Assembly: GCA_903910445.1 (NCBI GenBank)
Contig: CAIVZR010000025.1
Location: forward strand, 1 to 64,000
Reading direction: 5' to 3'
Length of the DNA: 64,000 nt
Origin: an uncultured Bacteroidota bacterium
Lineage (GTDB): Bacteria > Bacteroidota > Bacteroidia > UKL13-3
Both the position numbers and the translations under genes were made by a program. Shown piece after piece: positions 18,694 through 27,907 of this stretch (positions are counted from its first letter, which is position 1; the number at the start of each line of letters is the position of its first letter). The notes under the pieces were generated by a model. That model worked only from the letters and a program-made list of their open reading frames with translations, ran no database searches and had not been told where the DNA came from.

Positions 18694-18725
18694 AAACCAT
18701 CTTCAAATGAAGATGGTTTTTTTTT
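18694..18725 (+). terminator. Terminator of the atp operon
   Basis: An 11-base perfect stem (AAACCATCTTC / GAAGATGGTTT) with a four-base loop is followed by a run of T. It ends the atpI-like to atpG transcript. Confidence 0.93.
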
Positions 18726-18778
18726 GAATCAACCATTGTAAAGATTTTGAATCCTTATATGGGTATCCTATTTTACTT

Positions 18779-18786
18779 TAAATTTG
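18779..18786 (+). promoter_or_regulatory. -7 promoter box of the ABC exporter
   Basis: TAAATTTG matches TAnnTTTG exactly and ends eight bases before a GTG codon at 18795. It lies inside the longer open frame that begins at 18747, so it decides the downstream start. Confidence 0.5.
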
Positions 18787-18794
18787 CACATATC

Positions 18795-20558
18795 GTGAAA
18801 TCGCTTAAAGCAATTAATAAATATTTCAGGAAGTATAAATGGCTTGTAGGATGGGGCGCAATCTTCGTTTTCTTAGCCAATTATTATTCGGTATACCCTG
18901 CTCAAGCATTGCGTGATGCCATTGATGCCGTTACCGAATACGTTGCCAATGAAGAAGGTGGAACAGGAATCTATCTTCGCTTGATTTGGTTTACTGGGGC
19001 CATCATTGGGTTTTCATTATTACGCGGCATCTTCATGTTTTTTATGCGCCAAACACTCATCGTGATGTCGCGAAGAATTGAGAAGGATATGAAAAACGAA
19101 ATTTTCGATCATTACCAACAACTCTCTACCTCTTTCTATAAACAAAATAATACAGGCGATTTAATGAATCGTATTAGCGAAGATGTAAGCAGAGTACGCA
19201 TGTACACTGGCCCAGCGGTGATGTATGCATTGAATACATTATTTACTTTTATCCTGGTGATAGGGGCCATGTTTAGGGTAAACGCAATCCTCACCTGGTA
19301 TGTAATTTTGCCATTGCCATTGCTTTCGGTGTTGATGTATTATGTAAATGATATCATCAATAAAAAAAGTGAAGCCATTCAAGAACAACTATCATCACTT
19401 ACCTCCTTCGTGCAAGAGAGTATTTCGGGAATCCGATTGGTGAAAGCCTTTGCCAGAGAGTCGGTGCTCAATGCCCAAATGCAAGCACAAATTGTTGACT
19501 ATAGAGAGAAACAACTTTCGCTTGCACGCACCGATGCATTATACTTTCCAGTGAATTTATTGCTTATTGGTTTAAGTACATTAATTACAATTTATGTAGG
19601 TGGAATTCAATATATCCGAGGCAATGGCTCAATCGGTAATATTGCCGAATTTGTGTTCTATGTAAACATGCTCACCTGGCCCGTTAGCTCCTTGGGTTGG
19701 GTAACCGCGATCGTGCAAAGAGCTGCTGCTTCTCAAAAACGGATTAACGAATTTCTGCAAACGGCTCCAGAAGTGAAATCAGGAACGATTCATAATTTTA
19801 AATTTGAAGAAGAACTTTCATTAAACAATATCACCTTTTCGTTTGAAGATAGCGGGGTTACTGCGCTGAAAAATATCAACCTGAAATTAGAGAAGGGAAA
19901 AGTTATTGGCATCACGGGCGCCACAGGAAGTGGCAAAACATCCTTGGCCCAACTGCTTCTCCGATTGTACGATCCGCAATCGGGCACAATCACCGCCGAT
20001 GGAATCAATATCCAAGAATATAATCTTCAAAACTACCGACGCCAATACGGTTACGTGCCTCAGGATGTATTTCTCTTTAGTGAAGACATTCGAAATAATA
20101 TTGCCTTCGCAGATGAAAAGAATATCTCAGCAACCGTTGTTGAAGAAAGTGCCCGTAAGGCCGCAGTGTATGAGAATATCATGGAATTCGAAAAGCAATT
20201 CGATACGGTAGTAGGCGAACGTGGGATTACGCTTTCGGGCGGACAAAAACAACGAATCAGTATAGCACGCGCACTCGCCAAAGACCCATCCATTTTGATT
20301 TTCGACGACTGCCTGAGCGCCGTTGATGCCGCCACCGAACGTGAAATATTGATGGCTTTGAAACGGGTAATCAAAGACAAAACCGCACTCATCATCAGCC
20401 ATCGTGTATCGTCGGTGCAATTATCCGATGAAATTATAGTGCTTCACCATGGCGAAATTGCCGAACGTGGAACCCATGATGAATTGATTTTAAATGATGG
20501 ATACTACAATCAAATGTACTTGCACCAATTGCAAGAGGAAGTGGTGTCGAAAGTTTAA
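18795..20558 (+). CDS. ABC transporter, exporter type (fused membrane and ATPase domains)
   Basis: With the GTG start at 18795 the protein is 588 residues. Residues about 1-310 form a six-helix exporter membrane domain, with the coupling region FYKQNNTGDLMNRISEDVSR. Residues about 340-575 form the ATPase: Walker A GATGSGKTSLAQLL, the Q-loop near YGYVPQDVFLFSED, ABC signature LSGGQKQRISIARALA, Walker B ILIFDD, and the H-loop in LIISHRVSS. The residue after Walker B is Asp rather than the usual catalytic Glu (FDDCLSAVD). This is seen in the degenerate half of heterodimeric exporters (TM287 or BmrC type). A partner gene is not adjacent. The substrate is unknown; lipids or drugs are typical. Confidence 0.9.
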   Translation: MKSLKAINKYFRKYKWLVGWGAIFVFLANYYSVYPAQALRDAIDAVTEYVANEEGGTGIYLRLIWFTGAIIGFSLLRGIFMFFMRQTLIVMSRRIEKDMKNEIFDHYQQLSTSFYKQNNTGDLMNRISEDVSRVRMYTGPAVMYALNTLFTFILVIGAMFRVNAILTWYVILPLPLLSVLMYYVNDIINKKSEAIQEQLSSLTSFVQESISGIRLVKAFARESVLNAQMQAQIVDYREKQLSLARTDALYFPVNLLLIGLSTLITIYVGGIQYIRGNGSIGNIAEFVFYVNMLTWPVSSLGWVTAIVQRAAASQKRINEFLQTAPEVKSGTIHNFKFEEELSLNNITFSFEDSGVTALKNINLKLEKGKVIGITGATGSGKTSLAQLLLRLYDPQSGTITADGINIQEYNLQNYRRQYGYVPQDVFLFSEDIRNNIAFADEKNISATVVEESARKAAVYENIMEFEKQFDTVVGERGITLSGGQKQRISIARALAKDPSILIFDDCLSAVDAATEREILMALKRVIKDKTALIISHRVSSVQLSDEIIVLHHGEIAERGTHDELILNDGYYNQMYLHQLQEEVVSKV

Positions 20559-20670
20559 TAAGCTACCTACGACTCGATTTTTGCAATCTGATTCCTAATA
20601 TTTCGGAACTATTTTCTATTCATTATTGATTTATCATACATCCACAGAAATGCAGTTTTTTGAAATTAAA

Positions 20671-20703
20671 TTTGGTAATCTAATTTTCATTCCGCTATAT
20701 TAG
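20671..20703 (+). promoter_or_regulatory. Promoter of the DUF3276 gene
   Basis: TTTG (20671-20674), a 21-base spacer and TATATTAG (20696-20703) fit the Bacteroidota -33/-7 arrangement with one mismatch in the -7 box. The leader would be about 35 bases. Confidence 0.45.
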
Positions 20704-20742
20704 CAACCTAAACATTTTCAAAACCTACAAAAGTACCTAAGA

Positions 20743-21123
20743 ATGGAAAACGACTACAACAAACAAGACAGAGAAGCAGTGTTCTCAAAGCGTGTAAGAG
20801 CGGGCAAACGCACCTATTTTTTCGATGTGAGAACAACCCGTGCGAATGATTTTTATCTTACCATTACTGAAAGTACTAAAAGACCAGGGGAGGAAAGATT
20901 CGTAAAGCATAAAATTTTCTTGTACAAAGAAGATTTCAAAAAGTTCATGGATGGCTTGAACGAGTCAACCGGATATATTCGTGAACAATTGCCAGAGTAT
21001 GACTTCGATAATCCACCTCAACGTGAGTATATCGACTACGGTAATAATCCTGAGAATAATGCTGGAAGTACCGAAAGCACCGAAAGCCATACTTCAACAG
21101 AGAATAACGACCCAATAATCTAA
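20743..21123 (+). CDS. PUR-alpha-like nucleic-acid-binding protein (DUF3276)
   Basis: The 126-residue protein carries one PUR-type repeat: VFSKRVRAGKRTYFFDVR, then NDFYLTITESTKR and FLYKEDFKKFMDGL. This is the DUF3276 family of Bacteroidota and spirochaetes, which dimerise to form a PUR-alpha-like fold binding single-stranded DNA or RNA. The tail after residue 90 is acidic, then Ser/Thr/Asn-rich and probably disordered. It is a single-gene unit with its own promoter and terminator. The cellular role is not established. Confidence 0.88.
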   Translation: MENDYNKQDREAVFSKRVRAGKRTYFFDVRTTRANDFYLTITESTKRPGEERFVKHKIFLYKEDFKKFMDGLNESTGYIREQLPEYDFDNPPQREYIDYGNNPENNAGSTESTESHTSTENNDPII

Positions 21124-21150
21124 CAAGAGTTTTCCTTCTAATAGTTTAAA

Positions 21151-21176
21151 AGCCTGCGAATAGCAGGTTTTTTTTT
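21151..21176 (+). terminator. Terminator of the DUF3276 gene
   Basis: A short GC-rich hairpin (CCTGC / GCAGG, five-base loop) is followed by nine or more T. Confidence 0.8.
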
Positions 21177-21330
21177 GATAAGCGGTAAATCATAATGGAG
21201 TAGAAAATATTTCAAAAAACACCAACGAAAACTCCTTTGGTCATGTATATGTAAGCGTACTATGAAGCTTAGAAAAAGCTCCATAATTTAAGTATATTGC
21301 AACAAAAATTAATCGCCTTCTCCACCTGTT

Positions 21331-23412
21331 ATGCGGAAATTAAATTTTATTCTATATAGTATTCTAATCCTTCTTACGGTGGTTTCATGTAACCGTAAAC
21401 GAGAATTGCCGGGCTTTGATACCGATGTTTTGCTTCCACTGGCTTATACCACGATTGGATTAGATAAGCTTATTGCCGATAGTGAAGCCGTTGTGAACTC
21501 GGATAAAAGCATGGATATTGTTTATCGCTATCCATTATACAATTATTCGATTAAGGATATTTTGGTAGTGCCAGATACCTCTGTTACTGTTTCAGCTAAA
21601 TTAAGCACAGCCAACCTTTCGAATAGTTTTATTACCCAAAAAATTACCTTGGGTCAAATAGCGAAGAACTTGGGTACTACGGGCCAACTGATTGTTTTAC
21701 TCAACGGCCAAACCACGGTGGTGCCTGCCATTCCAACCAATAACGCCAACCAAATTACCGATATCGATGCCAATAGTTTTTTTCAAGAAGCCGATTTGAT
21801 TACTGGGTTTTTAGATGTTTCAATTTTCAACGATTTACCTATCCCTGTTTCTGATTTAGAATTTAACGTAAAGAACAAAATAGGAGGGCAATTGGTTTTT
21901 ACAGATACCTTTTCATTGATTCCTCCCGGAGCATCCATCACTCGAACCTACGACCTTGCCGGAAAACATATTGAAGGTAACCTTCAAGGCACTTTAGTGA
22001 AAATTGGTTCGCCAGGAAGCGGTGGTAATCCAGTGCCAATCGATACTTCGAAAGCTATCGTGATGCAGTTAAAGGTGAGAAACCTCACAGCAAGTCATGC
22101 TATTGCACGTTTCCCTAAGCAAGACTTAATTGTGGTAGACGATACCGTTATCTATGATTTAGGACAAGCGAAAATTCGCAGTATGCTTATCAGAAGCGGG
22201 AAAGTTAAAATGCAGATGTATAGCACGCTTCAAGATACATTGTACATCGATTATAAAATTCCAAGTGCACTAAAAAACAACAATACCGTGCACATGTTTT
22301 TAAAGGTACCTCCCGCCGTATCAGGCAGTGTGCAAAATGTATTGCAGGAAGTGGATCTGGCAGGGTATACCATTAATTTACAAGGCAGGAGTGGTACCGC
22401 ATATAATTCATTCTGGAATATATTTAAAGCCAGCATCGATAGCAGTGGAAAGCTAATGCCACTATCATCCACCGATAGTGTTTGGATACGATATGGATTG
22501 TATGATATTGTGCCACAATTCGTAGAAGGTTATCTTGGTCAGGATACCATCAATATCGGACCTACAAAATCAACACTCGATTTATTCTCCAAAATTACCA
22601 GCGGCACCATCGACCTGAAAGATGTGAAAATGGATCTTACTGTTGAGAATGGTATTGGGGCAGCAGCATCCATCAATTTCGATTATCTTTATTCAAAAAA
22701 TACAAGCAAAGGAACCAATGTTTCTTTAACATCCACCTTGCTTTCGAGTCCATTTTCAATAGCAAGAGCAACTAGGGTAGGGTATACTGCCAAATCCCAA
22801 ACAAGCGGCCTTTCTCTCACTACATCGAACTCCAACTTAAAGCCATTTATTGAGAATTTGCCCGATGAAGTATATTATAAATTTACTGCTTACATCAATC
22901 CATTCGGAAATCAAGGCTTTATCGATTTTATCGATTATGATAGTAAACTCATTGCCAACCTCGATGTGCAGATGCCATTGGCCTTTAAGGCAAGCCAGTT
23001 AATACTTTGCGATACGACAGCCTTCTCATTAGGCACCGCTACGAATACCACTGGAATTGATAAAGGGAAATTGAATTTCATTTTCGAAAACGATTACCCA
23101 ATTTCGTTATATGCGAAACTTTATTTCCTCAACGATAAGAATGAAATCATCGATTCGGTATTTAGTGATATTGGTGCTGTAATAGCTCCAGGAGTATTGA
23201 ACCTTGCTACAGGCCGAACCAATGCTGCTGCCAAGTCAATAGTGAGTGTGAGCATCAATGCGGCACGCTACGACCGATTGAAAATGGCTACTAAGATTAT
23301 TATTAAAGCGGCGATGACTACCAATGGTTCCGACCATGTGAAGATTTATAGCGACTATCAACTAAAATTAAAATTAACCGGCGAATTTACCTACCATGCG
23401 GGCAAAAGATAA
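21331..23412 (+). CDS. Large lipoprotein of unknown function
   Basis: The 693-residue protein begins with a lipoprotein signal peptide, MRKLNFILYSILILLTVVSC, where the cysteine at residue 20 is the lipid attachment site. The remainder is beta-rich with many Thr, Ser and Asp residues and no motif I recognise. The phrases FDTDVLLPLAYTTIGLDKL and ALKNNNTVHMFLKVP suggest repeated beta-sandwich segments. It overlaps the following beta-barrel gene by 17 bases, so the two are almost certainly co-translated and may form an outer-membrane complex. That functional link is inference. Confidence 0.7.
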   Translation: MRKLNFILYSILILLTVVSCNRKRELPGFDTDVLLPLAYTTIGLDKLIADSEAVVNSDKSMDIVYRYPLYNYSIKDILVVPDTSVTVSAKLSTANLSNSFITQKITLGQIAKNLGTTGQLIVLLNGQTTVVPAIPTNNANQITDIDANSFFQEADLITGFLDVSIFNDLPIPVSDLEFNVKNKIGGQLVFTDTFSLIPPGASITRTYDLAGKHIEGNLQGTLVKIGSPGSGGNPVPIDTSKAIVMQLKVRNLTASHAIARFPKQDLIVVDDTVIYDLGQAKIRSMLIRSGKVKMQMYSTLQDTLYIDYKIPSALKNNNTVHMFLKVPPAVSGSVQNVLQEVDLAGYTINLQGRSGTAYNSFWNIFKASIDSSGKLMPLSSTDSVWIRYGLYDIVPQFVEGYLGQDTINIGPTKSTLDLFSKITSGTIDLKDVKMDLTVENGIGAAASINFDYLYSKNTSKGTNVSLTSTLLSSPFSIARATRVGYTAKSQTSGLSLTTSNSNLKPFIENLPDEVYYKFTAYINPFGNQGFIDFIDYDSKLIANLDVQMPLAFKASQLILCDTTAFSLGTATNTTGIDKGKLNFIFENDYPISLYAKLYFLNDKNEIIDSVFSDIGAVIAPGVLNLATGRTNAAAKSIVSVSINAARYDRLKMATKIIIKAAMTTNGSDHVKIYSDYQLKLKLTGEFTYHAGKR

Positions 23413-24640
23413 TCTGATTCTGTTTTTATTTCTACTAACTACCCTTTTTGCGAAAGCTCAGGATACCTTGGCTCCATTAAAAATTGAGTATGCCTATTGG
23501 CAATTGCCAACTGCGGGTATAATTAGCGAATGGGAGACCAATTCAAATGTACTAACAAATAGTTTCTTACTCGATGTGCGTGGTGATCAACAACTGCGTC
23601 ATAGCTCACTCGACAATTCAGAGAAAAAGTTAAAGTCAAAAAATTATTTAGTGAATCATATTGAAGCAGGCGTCTATTATGTAATGCCGATAAAAAAACA
23701 CCACAATACTGGGATTATATACGAATTGCAAGCCGTATCATTCCAGAATGCGGTGTTTACCAATACTGCTTTTGAAATGATTCTTCAAGGCAATGCGCAA
23801 TTTGCCAATCAAAAAAAAGATATCTCGAAATTGTTTTTTCAAGATTTGGAATACCAAAAGGCCGCGCTTGGAATACGTCATTACTTCAAAAACAAAACGC
23901 AATGCATCAATACAACCTTGGGCCTCATTGTGGGTGATTATGCAAATCAGTTTCGTGTTGATAGAGGCTCCATCTTTACTGAACAAAATGGGGAGTATTT
24001 AGATATCGATTTGAAATACGAGCGACGCACCTCAGCCCGTGGCGCTCGATTCACGAATCCGAGAGGATACGGAGCCGGAATGAATTTCAATTATCAGATT
24101 TACCTTACAAAACAACGAGCTACCTTAACTTTCAATATTCGAGATATTGGTTTTATAAAATACAGTTCGGCTACCGAACACCAAATCATTGATACTGCAG
24201 TTCGCTATACTGGTGTTGATTTAGGTCCATTTTCTAATTTGGAGTCGTTCAATAGCGCATCGCTCAAAGATTCAGTATTGAAAGTATTTAACTCAAAATA
24301 TAATGAGGAATCTTTCAGCTTTACCCTACCCACTCTTTTGGAATTGAGATTAGAAAAGGAATTGAAGAATAAATCTATTGGCTATGTTCATGTTCGAAGT
24401 TATCTCATGAACAGCAGGCCTCAAGTAAAATTAGGATATATGTATGCGCTGAAATCTAATATATTTCTTGGTGCCGAATTGAGCGCTGGTGGATTTGGGA
24501 AAATGGATATCAACTTATCATGCCGATACCGAGCTTCTAAATGGATATTGGATGCTAGTTTGAAGAGCGTGGAAGGATTTATTGCGCCTAAAATTAGCAC
24601 AGGCTTAGGGGCCTTCTTGCATATAGGATTCTACCTTTAA
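23396..24640 (+). CDS. Predicted outer-membrane beta-barrel protein (DUF5723-like)
   Basis: The 414-residue protein has a signal peptide (LILFLFLLTTLFAKAQ). The body alternates aromatic and polar residues as expected for membrane beta-strands (for example HIEAGVYYVMPI and GAGMNFNYQIYLT). It ends in aromatic residues (FLHIGFYL), a usual outer-membrane barrel ending. It most resembles the DUF5723 group of Bacteroidota, but the match is weak. Its start overlaps the upstream lipoprotein gene by 17 bases. Confidence 0.65.
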   Translation: MRAKDNLILFLFLLTTLFAKAQDTLAPLKIEYAYWQLPTAGIISEWETNSNVLTNSFLLDVRGDQQLRHSSLDNSEKKLKSKNYLVNHIEAGVYYVMPIKKHHNTGIIYELQAVSFQNAVFTNTAFEMILQGNAQFANQKKDISKLFFQDLEYQKAALGIRHYFKNKTQCINTTLGLIVGDYANQFRVDRGSIFTEQNGEYLDIDLKYERRTSARGARFTNPRGYGAGMNFNYQIYLTKQRATLTFNIRDIGFIKYSSATEHQIIDTAVRYTGVDLGPFSNLESFNSASLKDSVLKVFNSKYNEESFSFTLPTLLELRLEKELKNKSIGYVHVRSYLMNSRPQVKLGYMYALKSNIFLGAELSAGGFGKMDINLSCRYRASKWILDASLKSVEGFIAPKISTGLGAFLHIGFYL

Positions 24641-24649
24641 TTGAGCTCC

Positions 24650-26164
24650 TTAGAATTTAAAACCGATTGAAGCGGTGAAATTCGTTGTTGCATTTTGAAT
24701 TTCAGAAGTATAATACTTTGCAGTTCCATTCGGATTCAAGGTATATGGAGCATAATAGGTAGTAGCGTAGTTTCTAACCAAAGCCATATCTAAGAAATAA
24801 TTACCATTGCGAATGCCAAAGCCACAAGAAATAAATGGAATGGTAGTTTTAAATTGAGGAGCACCTGTTACGCTTGAATTATAAGGCGAACCAGTAAATC
24901 CAACTCCAGCTCTTACTGCATATACTTGGTTAAACATATACTCAGCTCCAATGCGGATATTATTGGCTGCTTTATAGTTGTTTCTAACATTATTATTTAC
25001 ACCCAAAGTGAAGGTGTCTAATGTACTTGTTTGATCAGTACCAGATTTTATTTTTCCATTACGATAATCAATATGCTCAAAATCCACACTGATAAATCCG
25101 CTCTTCTTGTAAATATATGCACCACTTAATGCAATACGCCCTGGGATAACAATGGAATAATCGTACGTGCCATCAGGAGTAAATTGGGTGGTGTCGAGAG
25201 CAAAGCTTGAGAAGGCAATTTCTGATGAAAGTTGCCCCTTGTAATTATCGGTAAATGAAATTCGTGAAGGAGTATGGAAGGCAATGCCAAAACGCAAGAA
25301 GGAAGTGGGTAAAAAAATCGCTCCAATTTTAGCTCCTACACCCAATCCGGAAGTATTTAAGTTGGTGGTATAGTTTAACTTCTTGTAATTATTAACGGAG
25401 TTATTTGCCACATCTTCTAAAAACGCATTTTGTTCATTATATTTCACTTTGTAAAAATTCAGTGAGCCACCCAAATAAACTTTATCATTATAATTCCCAC
25501 TCAAGGCAATGCTAATATCATTCATTCCACCCGATTGCTCAATGGCATTGCGTTGATGAACTGTGAATGAAGAGTCATAGGTGAAATCGCTCAAGTATTG
25601 ATTGCGAGTGCCCGATTCAACATCGATAAGGTAGGAGTTGTAGGCTAAGTAAGCGGGGGTTGTTACTCCCAATCGGGTATAATCGGTTCCATTGGCCGAT
25701 TGCTCAAAGTGCTGAACAATACTGCTCTTTGAGTTATAGCCTTCTAAATATACTGTGCGGTTAAAATTTGCGATACGGTTTACTCCGAAACCAAAATTGA
25801 TGAATCTCCATCCGTCTTTATTCTCGGTAGGGAAAGCAAATGCAACCCCTGCGTTATTAATATTCAAATTGAATTTATTGTCAGACTTGATATTGTTTAT
25901 ATAGAATGCATTTGTTTTGATATTGAAAAAGTTGGCTGTAAAACCAATTTCCGAACTACGATAGCGTGCTAAGCCTGCTGGGTTGGTTACCATACTGCTA
26001 TAGTCTGCTCCCAAGGCGCCAAAGGCGTTGCCGCAAGCCATGCTACGAGCACTTCCTACCACATTGGTGAATGAATACCGAAGAATATCCTGTTCGTTTT
26101 GTGCATTGGCATTCAAGCTAATCATGACGAATGCGAATACAATAATTTTTACAAAGGCTTTCAT
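24650..26164 (-). CDS. OmpP1/FadL-family outer-membrane transport protein
   Basis: The 504-residue precursor starts MKAFVKIIVFAFVMISLNAN with a signal peptide ending near NAQ. The mature N-terminus holds the family pattern GSARSMACGNAFGALGADY with MVTNPAGLARYRSSEIG after it. That is the plug-like segment of FadL-type porins. The rest is beta-strand-rich and ends FTASIGFKF. FadL-type proteins let hydrophobic compounds cross the outer membrane; the substrate is unknown. The ATG at 26162-26164 was chosen because it directly begins the signal peptide. A start 11 codons earlier only adds a hydrophobic extension. Confidence 0.85.
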   Translation of the reverse strand: MKAFVKIIVFAFVMISLNANAQNEQDILRYSFTNVVGSARSMACGNAFGALGADYSSMVTNPAGLARYRSSEIGFTANFFNIKTNAFYINNIKSDNKFNLNINNAGVAFAFPTENKDGWRFINFGFGVNRIANFNRTVYLEGYNSKSSIVQHFEQSANGTDYTRLGVTTPAYLAYNSYLIDVESGTRNQYLSDFTYDSSFTVHQRNAIEQSGGMNDISIALSGNYNDKVYLGGSLNFYKVKYNEQNAFLEDVANNSVNNYKKLNYTTNLNTSGLGVGAKIGAIFLPTSFLRFGIAFHTPSRISFTDNYKGQLSSEIAFSSFALDTTQFTPDGTYDYSIVIPGRIALSGAYIYKKSGFISVDFEHIDYRNGKIKSGTDQTSTLDTFTLGVNNNVRNNYKAANNIRIGAEYMFNQVYAVRAGVGFTGSPYNSSVTGAPQFKTTIPFISCGFGIRNGNYFLDMALVRNYATTYYAPYTLNPNGTAKYYTSEIQNATTNFTASIGFKF

Positions 26165-26217
26165 ATACACTTTCAGTTTTAAAAATAATAAGGACAAATA
26201 TTGTTTTGGGATACTAA

Positions 26218-27741
26218 TTATCGAGGGTTTCTTCTTGTGCCTCCACCATTACCACCGTTACCACCATTACCACCGCCATTGCTTGGTTGTGCACTTGGCT
26301 GCTGACGGCTTTCGTTGCGACGAGCTTCGGCCCGAGGTTGTTGTTGGCGAGGTGCTTCTGTACGTGCTTGTTGCTGGCAAGGAGCCTCGGTTCTAGTCTC
26401 AGGTCGAGGTGTTACCGTGCGTTGTTCACGTGGTTGTTGATTTTGATTCCCGTTACTACGATTACTATAATTCCTTTGCTCTGGTTGCGAGTTATTACTT
26501 TCAGTGCGTGGTGTTCGAGGTGAAGTATTACGTGGTGCCTCGTTTCTAGGTTCCTGACGTGGTGTTTCTTGACGTGGCTCTTGTTGACGCGGTGCTTCCT
26601 GACGAGGTTCTTGGCGCGGGGGTGTTTCTTGACGTGGCTCCTGACGTGGGGTACTGTTCTGCGGTTCTCTTTGAGGTGTGGTATTTCGAGGAGTAGTATT
26701 CTCTGGCTCGTTTCTAGGAGTATTGTCTACCGGCTCCTGACGAGGTGAATTAGAAGGGTTTTGAGGATTGCCATTATTGTTGGCAGGTTCTCTTTGTGGC
26801 GTTGTATTTCGTGGTGCTCTTGGAGTATTATTAGCGGGTTCAGGAGTGTTGGCATCGCCATTTCTTGGAGCAGCATCTGTTCTTCTCGGTGTAGCAGTAC
26901 CGGATGGGGTAGTGCCCGGCGTGGTTGAAGGGGCTGCATCTGGACGAGCAGTGCCGTTACGATTCGGATTCGATGGGTTTCTTACTGGCAAATTATTAGA
27001 CGATACAGTACGTGGTCCATAATACGTGCCATTGGGATGATTATTCGTGTTGTTATTATTATTGTTATGGTTAGGAACTGAAGAATGGTTATCCCAATAT
27101 CCATATCCTCTATTATTGTGGTAGCGGTATGGGTTTGAATAATATCCGTAACCGTTTCCATAATTATAAGGGTTGTAGTTATAACCATAAGGATTATATG
27201 AGCCATAACCTCCCCAGCAAATATTGGGTTGGTAATAGTAATTGTTGTAATAATACTGAGGGTAATAAGATGAATAGCCCCAACCTCCATAAGGGTCGTA
27301 ACCCCAGCCATTGCTATAGATACTGCTTCCCCAAAAATACGGGTTATAGTTATAATAGTAGTAGTTGGTATATGGGGCACTATAAAAGCTGAATCCGCTG
27401 TATGGGCTGTAAAATCTACGTATACGTGATGAATAGGTATAGTCATCATAATAATCGTATTCGTCATATGAATAGGAACCTCCGCTTTGATAACTCTTTT
27501 TGGTATTTGAATAATCAGAATTGTAATTATCCGAATTGTCATCCTCCTCATCGTTCACCGCAGTTTGGTTGTTAGGTGAAACTGTTGTTTGCTTGGTGTC
27601 CTGATGGGTTGTTGCCGGTCGGGTTTTTAAATCACTGTAAACATCATCAGTAGTTACAGCTTTTTGTGCCGAACATGATTGCATTACAATCGCAATAACT
27701 GCGAAGTAGATGGCCTGTTGAATTTTGAAGAGGGATTTCAT
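26218..27741 (-). CDS. Tyr/Asn/Gly-rich, Pro-Arg-Gln-Glu-repeat lipoprotein
   Basis: The 507-residue protein has a lipoprotein signal (AIVMQSCSAQ). The mature part is low complexity in three blocks. An acidic/Ser/Thr stretch comes first (about residues 30-100). A Tyr-, Asn- and Gly-rich block follows (about 100-240, for example YYPQYYYNNYYYQP). Last is an Asn/Pro/Arg/Gln/Glu block with repeated R-Q-E-P units and a terminal GGNGGNGGNGGG. No enzyme domain is visible. Such proteins are seen in Bacteroidota as surface or adhesive lipoproteins, but no function is known. A divergent promoter pair with proS lies upstream. Confidence 0.75.
   Translation of the reverse strand: MKSLFKIQQAIYFAVIAIVMQSCSAQKAVTTDDVYSDLKTRPATTHQDTKQTTVSPNNQTAVNDEEDDNSDNYNSDYSNTKKSYQSGGSYSYDEYDYYDDYTYSSRIRRFYSPYSGFSFYSAPYTNYYYYNYNPYFWGSSIYSNGWGYDPYGGWGYSSYYPQYYYNNYYYQPNICWGGYGSYNPYGYNYNPYNYGNGYGYYSNPYRYHNNRGYGYWDNHSSVPNHNNNNNNTNNHPNGTYYGPRTVSSNNLPVRNPSNPNRNGTARPDAAPSTTPGTTPSGTATPRRTDAAPRNGDANTPEPANNTPRAPRNTTPQREPANNNGNPQNPSNSPRQEPVDNTPRNEPENTTPRNTTPQREPQNSTPRQEPRQETPPRQEPRQEAPRQQEPRQETPRQEPRNEAPRNTSPRTPRTESNNSQPEQRNYSNRSNGNQNQQPREQRTVTPRPETRTEAPCQQQARTEAPRQQQPRAEARRNESRQQPSAQPSNGGGNGGNGGNGGGTRRNPR
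26500..26760. repeat. Imperfect tandem repeats coding for R-Q-E-P units
   Basis: Short degenerate units around TTCTTGACGTGGCTCCTGAC recur many times on the plus strand, which is the non-coding strand of the lipoprotein gene. They encode variations on PRQEPRQE. Such tracts can change length by replication slippage. Confidence 0.7.
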
Positions 27742-27763
27742 AACTTGTGGGATGAATTATTTT

Positions 27764-27790
27764 CAAAGTTAAAGACTTAATTTAACTTTG
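27764..27790. promoter_or_regulatory. Inverted TAACTTTG boxes between the Tyr-rich lipoprotein gene and proS
   Basis: TAACTTTG occurs on the minus strand (27764-27771, 22 bases before the lipoprotein ATG) and on the plus strand (27783-27790). They form an eight-base inverted repeat with an 11-base spacer. The plus-strand box would leave a leader of about 110 bases for proS. Confidence 0.5.
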
Positions 27791-27907
27791 CAGGGTTGGG
27801 TATTAATTAAATTTATCTGCGACAATGGTTTTGATGTTAAATGTATGTAATAGTTTAACGTCTTGCAGAATTCAAATAGCATACCAAATAAATCTATAAG
27901 TGTTAAT

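Noticed and set aside
26982-27551. 189-codon minus-strand frame rich in Ile, Thr and Met
   Set aside because: It is an alternative frame of the low-complexity lipoprotein gene; its composition simply reflects the Tyr/Asn codon repeats.
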